From positions 36,506,199 through 36,570,198 of the forward strand of contig OZ020516.1 in NCBI GenBank assembly GCA_963971425.1: a stretch of DNA of 64,000 nucleotides, in the 5' to 3' direction. Shown piece by piece: positions 54,473 to 64,000 of the stretch. Source of the stretch: Bryoerythrophyllum caledonicum (lineage: Eukaryota; Streptophyta; Bryopsida; Pottiales; Pottiaceae). The notes beneath the pieces are model-generated. The model did not search any database. It was not told where the DNA came from and saw only the letters and a program-made list of their open reading frames with translations. Each line of letters opens with the position of its first letter. Positions within the stretch are counted from its first letter, which is position 1. The translations under genes and the position numbers were made by a program.

Positions 54473-56914
54473 TGTCGTGTAGAGAGTCTTTGCTTCAGGA
54501 AAACGCAGGGTTCTTGGCTGCACTTAGTTTAGAGAGGGAAAGGGAGAATATGGAACATATAATTTTGTGTTCAAGCCCATATAAACTCATAAGTCCTCAT
54601 TTAGCATACGAGAAAGGCCTTCAATCTTCAACTTGTATAATAAAACTCGATGTACATATAATAAGACATGATGCAGATGTCTTGTAGAACTTGTCTCCCA
54701 AAAACTTAACTCAAAACATTAAATATCCTTAATCTAAATCAAGCCTTAATTAAACTTTGATTAAATTAACTAATTTCGCATAATAATAATGAATTAATAC
54801 TTAAGATAATTAAATTTAAATAATATGATTAACCTTAATTAATCCACTTAATCTTAGTTAAGCTAATTAATTACAATTAGACTAGTTAATCTTACTTAAC
54901 ACAATTAACCTTGATTAAGATAATTAATTCCCTAATTAACCACAATCCCACATACCCTTACCCTTACATACCCTAACCACTTCATACCCTTCTCCTATAT
55001 ACCCTTACTCCCTTTGAAATCATTTCTCTAACCTCTCATTAAGTACAAACCGAACTCAAACTCTCTTTTAAGCTCTTGATTAACCTTATAATTCAAAATA
55101 CCACTACGGTTTCATACAAACTCGGAATGAGTCGTGCTATAGCTACTTGAAAAGCCACTAAAATACACCACACACACACCAAATTTCACCTCCAAAAACC
55201 CATCTGGCCAGCCGCTATGTGCAATCAAAGTTACTTCTTATAAAAACTCAAATCAGCTGACCCCTCTTCTTTCAAACTAGTGCTATGACTTCACAAAAGC
55301 TCGAAATAGAGCATAAGATAGCTCTTTGGAAAGCTATTTACAGTGTACAAACACTCACCAAAGATGTCATTTAGATATACTTTGTACAACTTGCTACAAG
55401 GCTTCAAACCTACTGCTCATGAAAACATGGGGCAGCAGACCCCCTTGTGTTCGACAAGGCGCCGTTCACTCATACTTTCAGCTCTAAGACCGAGTGATAG
55501 CTTCATAGAGAGCTAACAACAAGGGCTACAACATACTCAAAATTCAAAACAAACTAAAACAAACACAACCCGAGAGAGCCCCCGCAGTCCAGCCCCTCCT
55601 TGGTAAGGAAGAACCCAACCCCCAAAACGGGGAAAGGAGCCAATCACAACTAACCTCAGCCCATTCAAAGGCCACATGGGCATCTTAAACCCCATTGGTT
55701 GCCCAAATTCTCCCCCTTATCAACTCTTATCATCCCCCTATCCTTTCTATCCTTTGTATTTTTAAATACTAACTACCTGGTCATCAATCTAAAGACCGGG
55801 TTTCTTCAACAACAACAACTAACTACATATATATTAAGAAAAATAACAACAAATGGTCTCAACTTCAGCCCCTAGATGGATTAAACATGTAAAAAGTCAA
55901 GAATCTCACGAAGAACAGCAGCAATGTAACTTGATCGCCTTTCACTACCCAAGTGTCTGAGCGGGCCTTGAAGCCAAAGACGGTGACCAAGGTCATTGGA
56001 CAAGCGGGTTACCATTTGACCTTCGTTAGTGTTTTGAAAACACCCTTCAAACACCACTTGATGGCCTTCGATAAGCACATCTCCAACCTCCAAGACGATT
56101 ACTAAAGTTCTTGCCTCCGGTTGTAAACTTCTTAAACTTGTCAAAGGAACTTGTTGAGGATCAAAAGCGGTACGTGGTTGAACACGACGCTCAGAAGGCC
56201 CTGCTTCCTCTCGCTCACGCCGCCTTGATGTCGATGGTTGAGAAAGTTGAATTAGATCATCCGGTGAGTGAGCTAAAGGAAACTCCCAATCATCAGGGTC
56301 TTGAGAAGCCATACTATCAACCTATAGAAACTAAGAAGAAACAATCCAAACTAATAATGACCTGAAGTAATGCATAAGGCACGGCAACCATCTACCTTTT
56401 ATATGTTTTTCGATAACTTCATCAAGAAGCTTGCCTTTCCTAACATTAACTCAATGGCATTTCTTTAATTGGAAACGGCTAAGCAAATTTAAGTAGCCAT
56501 AGATGCCTTTCCATCTAAAAGATGGTCTACAGTAAAGTCAGATTAAGAAAACAAACGACTTATCTGTAGTAGTATAAGACTATTGCAGGCTCGATGATAA
56601 TCGCCAAGTTGCAGACTTGGTTGGCTGTTAGAGCCCGTTTGTTATCCGCCGACTGATTCCGAGTTCGAGTCTCATTGAACTCGTTGAACTGTTCGGGCGG
56701 CTGCGGCTTGGCACTTGCTAGTGAGAGCAGGAAAATAAGCAGCCAACTGGCCACCTACCTACCCCTGAGCTAGAGACAAGAGATGTAGTACATCCAAGCT
56801 AGGCTAACAAGCTCCAAATGTTCCCACATTGAATTAAACTGTAGGTCACTCTACGACCACACTTTTTGTATCTATATTATCTTTTTACATAGAGTAGTAA
56901 TTTACAACACGACA
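54473..56914 (-). repeat. LTR 6 (shared by units 5 and 6)
   Basis: 2442 bp, with the CTGTAGTAGTAT variant near 56570 shared with LTR 5. Confidence 0.93.
55881..56312 (-). CDS. LTR-encoded 143-aa open frame, unit 6
   Basis: Sixth copy, protein identical to the others; TATAAAAGG at 56395-56403. Confidence 0.45.
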   Translation of the reverse strand: MASQDPDDWEFPLAHSPDDLIQLSQPSTSRRREREEAGPSERRVQPRTAFDPQQVPLTSLRSLQPEARTLVIVLEVGDVLIEGHQVVFEGCFQNTNEGQMVTRLSNDLGHRLWLQGPLRHLGSERRSSYIAAVLREILDFLHV

Positions 56915-56956
56915 TACACCCCCTCCAAACCTGCACATCTTTCGTGATGTGCCAAT

Positions 56957-59900
56957 CTAGTTTGGCTCTCCAACGTCGTCATCTTCATCAGTGTTGATTT
57001 CTTGATCAGCATCCTCTAGCTGATCTTCATCACTTGTTTCTGATATCTCATTGTCTTCAAAGCTAAGCTCACCGTGACGCCTCTTGAATGCTTTGATTCT
57101 TTTTCCTGCCACCGGTATTCTTAGTTGAGTGCCATCCAACTCACGTAATGAATACGTGCCGTTTTCATGGACTTCCAGTACCACATAAGGTCCAAACCAC
57201 CTTCGTGCAAATTTTCTAACAGTACTGTGCTGATGCTCCAAGCTACTGTCAAACACCAATACCCAATCCCCAGCTTGAATTGGTTTTGTTCTCAATCTAT
57301 GAGTTTTGTCAAATCTTTCTTTGTTTTTGAGCCTTGCTGCCTTTAGCCTTTCTAATGCAGTTCTATGATTTTCAGGTAACCGCTCAAGTTGCTCTATCCG
57401 GAGCTCCAATAACCTCTCCCTTGATATTCCATCATTCCAATCTAAAAACGTCCATGTCGGTATTGAAGTCTCTGTTGGCATGATGGGTTTTTGGCCTAAC
57501 TTCAGCTCTGTTGGCATATAGCCTGTAACTGTGCTATGAGTGGTTCTATCAGCCCATAATGCAAATGGTAATAGTTTAGGCCACTGTTTTGGTCTCCCTT
57601 TACATGCTTTGACCAGAGCGTTAATGATGGGAGGATGCCCTCTCTCACTCTTACCATTTGCCTCAGGATTGTAAGCTGTTGTAAGTCTTAACTTTACTCC
57701 ATATCTTTTGAAGAACTCGACAGCTTCGGTAGCATTTAACTCACCACGATCTGCTCTCACCCTGCCGATACTACCATATCTGCTGAAAATGTCTTCAAGT
57801 ATAAATCTACAAACTCCTTCTGTAGATTTGGTCCTCAAAGCCCTTCCTTCAACAAAGTTAGAGAGCTCTTCTCTAGCCAAAACAAGGTATTTCATGCCCC
57901 ATAATCCCAATGGCATTGCAACCAAGTCAATCACCCACTGAAAATGTACTGCAAGTGGATAAGTAGGATGTAACTCATCTCTGTGTCTTACTTTTGATTG
58001 TAGTTGACACTCAGTGCAAGAACCAACAAATTCCTCCACATCTTTATACAAGCCCTTCCACCAATATCGTTCCTTGATCTTGTAATATGTGGCCCAAACT
58101 CCTCTATGCCCTGCCCAAAGAGTATCGTGAAACTCTTTAAGAACCTGACTCTTCAACTCTAAATCGTCAACTACTCTCAAAGGCACTCCATCTTCTCTTT
58201 TTGGCCTTTTCCACAATAAACCATCCCTCAGAAGATAATTATAGGCCTGGTGTCTAATATCTTTAAACGTTTTGTCTGACCAGCCTTGTTGCCTTCTCAA
58301 AGTGCTCAAATAGATGCCAATGTCTTTTAATTTATCTTGATATAGCTCTTCTTTGAATAGATAAATGTCACCACTTGCGTCTGCTCCATCAACTGCCAAA
58401 ACATAGCCATAATCTTCATCGTCATCTTCCTCACCAATTTCTTGTGCCTTCATCTCGTCTTCACACATATACCTGGCTCTGGATAGCATATCAGCTACTG
58501 AGTTTTTCTTGCCAGTAATATGAACTAACACAGGATTTAGTGATCGAATGTAGGCTATCCACCGTAGCATAGCAATGTCTGGAGCAGAACAATTGGCAAC
58601 CATACCAATTAATGGCAAACAGTCAGTCTCCAAGATGACATTTGCACCTATCAAGTAGTTTCTGTCTGCTTTTAGTGCCGTTAGTGCCCCTAAAAGTTCC
58701 CTCTTCACTTGTGGATATGCTCTTTGACGCTCTGTAAGAATCCTTGCTCCAAATCTTATTGCAAATCTTCTTCCTTCTGCATCGTCTTGGCCAATAGCCC
58801 AACCTGTAGCAATTGGGCTAGTATCAACTGTCACAATTATTGGTCTGCCACTATCATATTGAACTTGTCTTAGAATTGGTGAAGACTTCAAAATGTCCTT
58901 TAATCCTTCCATTGCTAGCTCTTGATCATGCCCCCATCTAAACTTCACTCCCTTTTTCAAGAGTTTGTATAGTGGATCAGCCACATGAGCAAAATGTAGT
59001 ACCCAAATCTGATAAAACACACATGCGCCTAAAAACCTCCTTACTTCGGTAATGCTACTGCATGCTTTCATTCTAGCAATAGCATCTACTTTCTCAGGGT
59101 TAGGTTTTCTCCCATATCTTCCGCATAAGTGCCCAACTACCACAATTTCTCCGACACCAAACTTAGACTTGTCAATGGACAATGTTAAATCCACCTCTTC
59201 AAGCCTTCCCAGAATCATCTCCACATCTGCAATATGGTCTATTACAAATCTCCTGCAACCATCTTCATCCTTAGATAAGTCTTTTGCCTCTTCCTTGCAG
59301 CCCTTGATCGGTATGTCATCAACAAAAGGTATTGTCTTCTCAGGTACAAAGTCTTTTAAAATGCGGTTCATGGCATTTTGCATGTGAGCCACTGAGTTTG
59401 TGGCACCTTGAGGCAATGTGCACATCCTTACAAGTCCCAATGGAGTCTTCATGGTTGTCAAATCCCTACTTTCATTTGCAAGTTGGAATTGATCATAACC
59501 TGAATATAAGTCTCCAATAGAATAGATGGCATGTCCTGCAAATGCTTCAGCCACTTCATCCACGACCGGTCCAGACCCTTTGTTTCTGATAGTAACCTTA
59601 TTAGCCGGCTGCATGTCTTGTATGAATCTTAATGCCCCTGATTTCTTTGGCACTGTAAACCAACGGTTGGAGTATGGAGCCATAGAAGGTTCAAGTATGC
59701 CCATTCGTACTTTTTCCTTCAGTAGATTCACCAACTTTGGCAACAAAGCCCTTGGCACTGGTATTGGCTTCAAATCCCATGGGACATGTGGCACTGTAAA
59801 AATAACCATTGGTGCAATTACATTAGGTTGCACACATCCAATTTCATCTGGTGATGACGCAAATGCTTTGCCATGTTTAGAGAGCATGTCTCGGAATCTC

Positions 59901-60517
59901 TTCTTCTCTGGTTCATTCAAGAATTCACCCCCTCCAATCTCTAGCTTGCCAATTGTCTCATTAGTGAACTTGTGCCCAATCTTCCTTGATTCTCTAAGTC
60001 CTGGTTCCTTCTCCGCCTGTTTAATGTGATCATCAGTGTCAGGTGGCAATTGTGTTGCTACGGGCTTCACTTTCTTTGCCACTGTCTTGTACTTGGTGTT
60101 AACATTAGCTTCAAAGTATGCACCATGGCTCTCAACCAATCCAATAGTTGTTGCTGATTCTAAAAGCTCGTCAAAGAGTTCCCTTGAATGAACCTCAACG
60201 ACAACATTACTAGGCGTTGGCTTTTGGTCAAGTACACCTTCTAAAATCGTAACAATGTCATCAGAAAATCCTTCTTCTTCTATCACTCCAACAATATTCT
60301 CGTCATCCAATACCACACCCATTTTTTTGAATTTTTCTCCAATTTTCTTAACTGCCTTCTTTCCTACTGAATCCAAATCTTCAATCCTCACAAAAGTTAC
60401 AAGGCTATCTTCTGTAACATTTAAAACCACACGACCTCTACTATTTACATTGGGGAATGAAACTGTTGAGAAACCCCTTGCACCCGCAGACCCCCATCTT
60501 CCACGTGTGCAATCTAG
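56957..60517 (-). CDS. pol: Gypsy-type Pol, unit 6
   Basis: Intact and identical to unit 5 in the protein except K383 in place of R383 (CTTTTGCC at 59281-59288 in place of CTCTTGCC). Confidence 0.92.
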   Translation of the reverse strand, partial: LDCTRGRWGSAGARGFSTVSFPNVNSRGRVVLNVTEDSLVTFVRIEDLDSVGKKAVKKIGEKFKKMGVVLDDENIVGVIEEEGFSDDIVTILEGVLDQKPTPSNVVVEVHSRELFDELLESATTIGLVESHGAYFEANVNTKYKTVAKKVKPVATQLPPDTDDHIKQAEKEPGLRESRKIGHKFTNETIGKLEIGGGEFLNEPEKKRFRDMLSKHGKAFASSPDEIGCVQPNVIAPMVIFTVPHVPWDLKPIPVPRALLPKLVNLLKEKVRMGILEPSMAPYSNRWFTVPKKSGALRFIQDMQPANKVTIRNKGSGPVVDEVAEAFAGHAIYSIGDLYSGYDQFQLANESRDLTTMKTPLGLVRMCTLPQGATNSVAHMQNAMNRILKDFVPEKTIPFVDDIPIKGCKEEAKDLSKDEDGCRRFVIDHIADVEMILGRLEEVDLTLSIDKSKFGVGEIVVVGHLCGRYGRKPNPEKVDAIARMKACSSITEVRRFLGACVFYQIWVLHFAHVADPLYKLLKKGVKFRWGHDQELAMEGLKDILKSSPILRQVQYDSGRPIIVTVDTSPIATGWAIGQDDAEGRRFAIRFGARILTERQRAYPQVKRELLGALTALKADRNYLIGANVILETDCLPLIGMVANCSAPDIAMLRWIAYIRSLNPVLVHITGKKNSVADMLSRARYMCEDEMKAQEIGEEDDDEDYGYVLAVDGADASGDIYLFKEELYQDKLKDIGIYLSTLRRQQGWSDKTFKDIRHQAYNYLLRDGLLWKRPKREDGVPLRVVDDLELKSQVLKEFHDTLWAGHRGVWATYYKIKERYWWKGLYKDVEEFVGSCTECQLQSKVRHRDELHPTYPLAVHFQWVIDLVAMPLGLWGMKYLVLAREELSNFVEGRALRTKSTEGVCRFILEDIFSRYGSIGRVRADRGELNATEAVEFFKRYGVKLRLTTAYNPEANGKSERGHPPIINALVKACKGRPKQWPKLLPFALWADRTTHSTVTGYMPTELKLGQKPIMPTETSIPTWTFLDWNDGISRERLLELRIEQLERLPENHRTALERLKAARLKNKERFDKTHRLRTKPIQAGDWVLVFDSSLEHQHSTVRKFARRWFGPYVVLEVHENGTYSLRELDGTQLRIPVAGKRIKAFKRRHGELSFEDNEISETSDEDQLEDADQEINTDEDDDVGEPN

Positions 60518-60523
60518 AAACCC
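60478..60523 (-). promoter_or_regulatory. -1 frameshift signal, unit 6 (stem variant)
   Basis: Heptamer at 60517-60523; the same G-to-A stem variant (60488) as unit 5, pairing retained as G-U. Confidence 0.85.
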
Positions 60524-62970
60524 TGAAAGTTTTCAGAGTCATCGATCATGGGTGCTTCTCTAAGTTGGGCTCTATGTCTCTCGTGATTTGGCTTCACAGT
60601 GAGAAACTGCACTGCTTTCTTTCCATCACAACTTCGAATTCTAGCATAGTGTGAGCCATCATCCAATACCTTAGTCCCCATCCTTGTAGCAGTGATATAT
60701 GGTTGTCCCAAAATAATCGGATACGTACCATTGTTCTGCACAAAGAAGTTTTGTTCCACTTCAACATCTCCAATCTTGGTCTTCACAGCTGGACATGCAC
60801 CACAAAGACCCCCTCTCTCGTTATTCGCTGCTCGCAAGACCCATCCATGGTTGATGTCAATGGGCCACTTACCCTTTTCATAGATCTTCCTTGAGATTAT
60901 GTTAATCTCAGATCCATGATCAACTAGAGCCAATATAGACTCATCCAAGTCTCCAAGCTTCACACGTGTCTCTGTTGTAGCTCTGGCCCAGAATGGTTGA
61001 GTGTAAGTTCGCACTGTTTCATCCTCATGTTCTCCCCAAAACTCTCCACCCATACAACACGTCATTGCAATCTCTTCAGGAGAAGCGTCAGCCTTTGCCT
61101 CCTCTGGTTTCTTCGCAATGAATTCTAAGGAAAACATTTGCAAGACTTCATCCTCCATTTCTGCATCCAAAAGATTTGAAACATCTTCCACATCCTTCTC
61201 CCTTGAACTTGTAGAGTCACACATCATGACAAATACTTGCCCAATCTCATCTTCCTCATCTTTGGTCACGTGAGTATCTATCGCCTTTGCCATCACTGTC
61301 TCTGCTGTCATTTGTCTCTTTCTCTTGATAACATCTATTATGAGCTCGTGAAAGTCTTTCTTGGCGATGCCAAAAGCTTCTCTCAAAGTGAATTCAATCT
61401 TTGCATCAAGAATCCTCTCTTCAAGAATGCCCTTCATATCAATTGAAGATTCAATATCGGATTGAAGTTTGTAGGCTGGGACTTTACCTCTTCCCTTTGC
61501 AGAATCTTCTTTCTCCTTTCCCTTCTTACTGCTCATCCTTTCCTCCCATTTGTCCTTTGGTAGTGGTGCATTCCCTGGATGTAAGTTAGAAGGTCCAGCA
61601 TCTTGCTTCTGGCGAGTGTGATTTGCTGGCCCTTGTGCTGGAGTGGTATCCTTGTTGCCTGAAGGCTTCCTCTTACTTATTGGCTCCGTTGTCTCTTCTT
61701 CTTCATCTCTGCCACGTTTGGCTTCGACCAACGCATCGCTAGGCAAATCGACCCCTTGCTCATTATCCAGATATGCCCTGATGGTGATCGCGTCTACCGG
61801 ATCATCCCATCCAGTAAGCTGTCTAATAGCTTGTGCTCCTCTGACCATCAGCTCTGTGGGTACATGAGATAAGATTTTCACCTTACTCTGCTCGACCTCA
61901 ATGCTATAGGTTTCTGCTTCCTTGCCTTTTGAAGTACTGCCATTTTTCAACCGCTCATCCATCAACTTCTTCATGCCCCCTCTTCCAAAGTTGGTATTCA
62001 AAACTTCTTCCGTCGAAGCATCTCTAATCCTTCCTTCTTTGAAAGAAATAATGCCGTTCTTCATAGCATCTGTATACGACGTACAATCCCCACGCTTGTG
62101 GCTTGGATCATCACACCAAATGCACCTCATGACAAAATCTTTTTGTCCTCCACTTGGTTGTGAACCACTCGTTTTGGTATTCCTCATAAGCGTACTCATC
62201 TCCACCTTCAATTCCTTGATGCCCTTCATAAGCTCTTGAATTGTAGCATCATCCACCGTTTTGCCCTTTGAGAAACCTGGAGGAGTAGAAGTAGGCTGTG
62301 TTGATGTTGAAGCTGTGTTTTCTACTATCGGTAAAACCTCTGTCCTTGCTCCAAGTCCTCTTGCCTTCACACGTTGTTGTTTGGCAATAATGCTCACCCC
62401 TTCTTCCAATCTCCTCCAATTAGTGGTAAACCCACTTTCGGTAGTACTATCTGAGAGGAAGAGAAGCAATCTGTCTTCCAATGCTTCATCCGCAGCTTGT
62501 AGAAAAAGCTCAAACTTCTTCACCTCCAGAAGCCGCTTCTCAACCAAAGGTAACTGTCCAAACTTCTTCTCAAACTCTCTGAGTAATTCGTTAGGCCCCA
62601 TGTGTTTGCCAGGCCGTTGTTCCACCCAATCAAGAAACCCTCTCTTGGACATCCTCTCCGTATCTTCATCAAAATACTCATCTCTGAGTCTTTCTTCAAA
62701 TACAGCCCATGAGGGCACATCTATACCCTCATGCAACTGTCTGATCCTCTCCTTGATCTCAGGTACAACTGCAAGGTGAAAAGTCTCTATCATCCTTTCT
62801 CCAGCTACTTGATAAATCTCCATCTCGCACCCATAGACCCTCAAAAACTTCGAGACATTCTTGCCATCAAACCTCCTTAATTTGTTGATGACAGTCTTCA
62901 AAGCCTTCGTAGCTCCTTGTCCCGATGTATTAGCAGCTTGTTGGCCCATAAGCATCTGCATGGCCCTCAT
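60514..62970 (-). CDS. gag: Gag-protease polyprotein, unit 6
   Basis: Intact 818-residue frame, same protein as unit 5 (I431). Confidence 0.88.
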   Translation of the reverse strand: MRAMQMLMGQQAANTSGQGATKALKTVINKLRRFDGKNVSKFLRVYGCEMEIYQVAGERMIETFHLAVVPEIKERIRQLHEGIDVPSWAVFEERLRDEYFDEDTERMSKRGFLDWVEQRPGKHMGPNELLREFEKKFGQLPLVEKRLLEVKKFELFLQAADEALEDRLLLFLSDSTTESGFTTNWRRLEEGVSIIAKQQRVKARGLGARTEVLPIVENTASTSTQPTSTPPGFSKGKTVDDATIQELMKGIKELKVEMSTLMRNTKTSGSQPSGGQKDFVMRCIWCDDPSHKRGDCTSYTDAMKNGIISFKEGRIRDASTEEVLNTNFGRGGMKKLMDERLKNGSTSKGKEAETYSIEVEQSKVKILSHVPTELMVRGAQAIRQLTGWDDPVDAITIRAYLDNEQGVDLPSDALVEAKRGRDEEEETTEPISKRKPSGNKDTTPAQGPANHTRQKQDAGPSNLHPGNAPLPKDKWEERMSSKKGKEKEDSAKGRGKVPAYKLQSDIESSIDMKGILEERILDAKIEFTLREAFGIAKKDFHELIIDVIKRKRQMTAETVMAKAIDTHVTKDEEDEIGQVFVMMCDSTSSREKDVEDVSNLLDAEMEDEVLQMFSLEFIAKKPEEAKADASPEEIAMTCCMGGEFWGEHEDETVRTYTQPFWARATTETRVKLGDLDESILALVDHGSEINIISRKIYEKGKWPIDINHGWVLRAANNERGGLCGACPAVKTKIGDVEVEQNFFVQNNGTYPIILGQPYITATRMGTKVLDDGSHYARIRSCDGKKAVQFLTVKPNHERHRAQLREAPMIDDSENFQGF

Positions 62971-63082
62971 AAACTCCTCCGCAAGATTCTAACCACCTCC
63001 ACCACCTCGAGTCCCTCCAGAATCATCCATCTTTCCCTAACCAAACCAAATGCCTTGAAGCTCTCTCAGTGGAAGCACCAAA

Positions 63083-64000
63083 TGTCGTGTAGAGAGTCTT
63101 TGCTTCAGGAAAACGCAGGGTTCTTGGCTGCACTTAGTTTAGAGAGGGAAAGGGAGAATATGGAACATATAATTTTGTGTTCAAGCCCATATAAACTCAT
63201 AAGTCCTCATTTAGCATACGAGAAAGGCCTTCAATCTTCAACTTGTATAATAAAACTCGATGTACATATAATAAGACATGATGCAGATGTCTTGTAGAAC
63301 TTGTCTCCCAAAAACTTAACTCAAAACATTAAATATCCTTAATCTAAATCAAGCCTTAATTAAACTTTGATTAAATTAACTAATTTCGCATAATAATAAT
63401 GAATTAATACTTAAGATAATTAAATTTAAATAATATGATTAACCTTAATTAATCCACTTAATCTTAGTTAAGCTAATTAATTACAATTAGACTAGTTAAT
63501 CTTACTTAACACAATTAACCTTGATTAAGATAATTAATTCCCTAATTAACCACAATCCCACATACCCTTACCCTTACATACCCTAACCACTTCATACCCT
63601 TCTCCTATATACCCTTACTCCCTTTGAAATCATTTCTCTAACCTCTCATTAAGTACAAACCGAACTCAAACTCTCTTTTAAGCTCTTGATTAACCTTATA
63701 ATTCAAAATACCACTACGGTTTCATACAAACTCGGAATGAGTCGTGCTATAGCTACTTGAAAAGCCACTAAAATACACCACACACACACCAAATTTCACC
63801 TCCAAAAACCCATTTGGCCAGCCGCTATGTGCAATCAAAGTTACTTCTTATAAAAACTCAAATCAGCTGACCCCTCTTCTTTCAAACTAGTGCTATGACT
63901 TCACAAAAGCTCGAAATAGAGCATAAGATAGCTCTTTGGAAAGCTATTTACAGTGTACAAACACTCACCAAAGATGTCATTTAGATATACTTTGTACAAC
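63083..64000 (-). repeat. LTR 7 (partial, runs off the window)
   Basis: The first 918 bp (+ strand) of the next LTR, starting TGTCGTGT. T at 63814 is shared only with LTR 2. It is the 5' LTR of unit 6. Whether another unit follows cannot be seen. Confidence 0.9.

Larger units (their letters stand above)
11423..64000 (-). mobile_element. Tandem array of a Ty3/Gypsy-type LTR retrotransposon sharing LTRs
   Basis: Homologous positions recur every 8610 bp across the whole stretch; for example the pol stop lies at 13907, 22517, 31127, 39737, 48347 and 56957. Each period holds one 2442-bp LTR and one 6168-bp internal region, so adjacent internal regions share one LTR. All units have the same orientation (coding strand minus). 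The left end abuts the decayed frame at 11422; the base string before the first LTR is ACCGG (11418-11422), the expected target duplication if it is 5 bp. The right end lies outside the window. The array begins on the left with what is formally the 3' LTR of the first unit. Confidence 0.95.

Noticed and set aside
11423..64000. Six independent insertions or nested insertions of the element
   Set aside because: Only one LTR separates neighbours, the period is exact, and neighbouring units share private variants.
11423..64000. CRISPR or satellite array
   Set aside because: The repeat unit is a full LTR retrotransposon with gag and pol; no short spaced repeats.

Overview
The window looks like nuclear DNA of a land plant. 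The left end carries most of a spliced gene for a plant-type dynamin (DRP2 class: GTPase, stalk, PH domain, GED) with short introns of about 80-430 bp and ordinary GT..AG borders, and a complete cytosolic-type tRNA-Leu(UAA) lies antisense inside one intron. The compact introns and the type of Gypsy element make me lean towards a non-seed plant, but the sequence alone does not settle the lineage.

Layout. (1) 1-5573: 3' part of the DRP2-like gene, + strand. Sixteen well-supported exons end with the GED; a proline-rich tail like that of Arabidopsis DRP2 is not found. (2) 5574-8690: AT-rich intergenic DNA without credible genes, holding a possible SINE fragment, a strong GNRA-capped hairpin and an 18-bp palindrome. 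(3) 8700-9948: a sharp GC-rich island, pyrimidine-rich tracts and three spaced telo-box motifs, leading into (4) 9949-11422: a decayed reading frame of about 490 codons in one frame, broken by six stop codons that can all be explained by C-to-T change, and cut off at its 3' end by the next region. (5) 11423 to the window end: a head-to-tail array of one LTR retrotransposon (Ty3/Gypsy type, coding strand minus). The unit is exactly 8610 bp (LTR 2442 bp plus internal region 6168 bp). Six complete units and part of a seventh LTR are present, and neighbouring internal regions share a single LTR, giving the pattern LTR-int-LTR-int and so on.

How the element works, as read from the sequence. A primer-binding site lies next to the right-hand LTR of each unit. 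A Gag-protease frame of 818 codons follows (CCHC knuckle; protease with an unusual D-H-G site). A -1 frameshift signal (heptamer GGGTTTC directly before the gag stop, then a 12-bp stem-loop) leads into reverse transcriptase, RNase H and integrase. The frame ends just before a polypurine tract and the next LTR. The LTR itself holds a 143-codon open frame behind a good TATA box. All frames are open in all six copies. Copies differ by only a few substitutions and no indels could be inferred, because spacing is constant. Units 5 and 6 share many private variants, as expected if the array grew by recent unequal exchange; some other variants are shared discordantly, which suggests conversion or repeated exchange.
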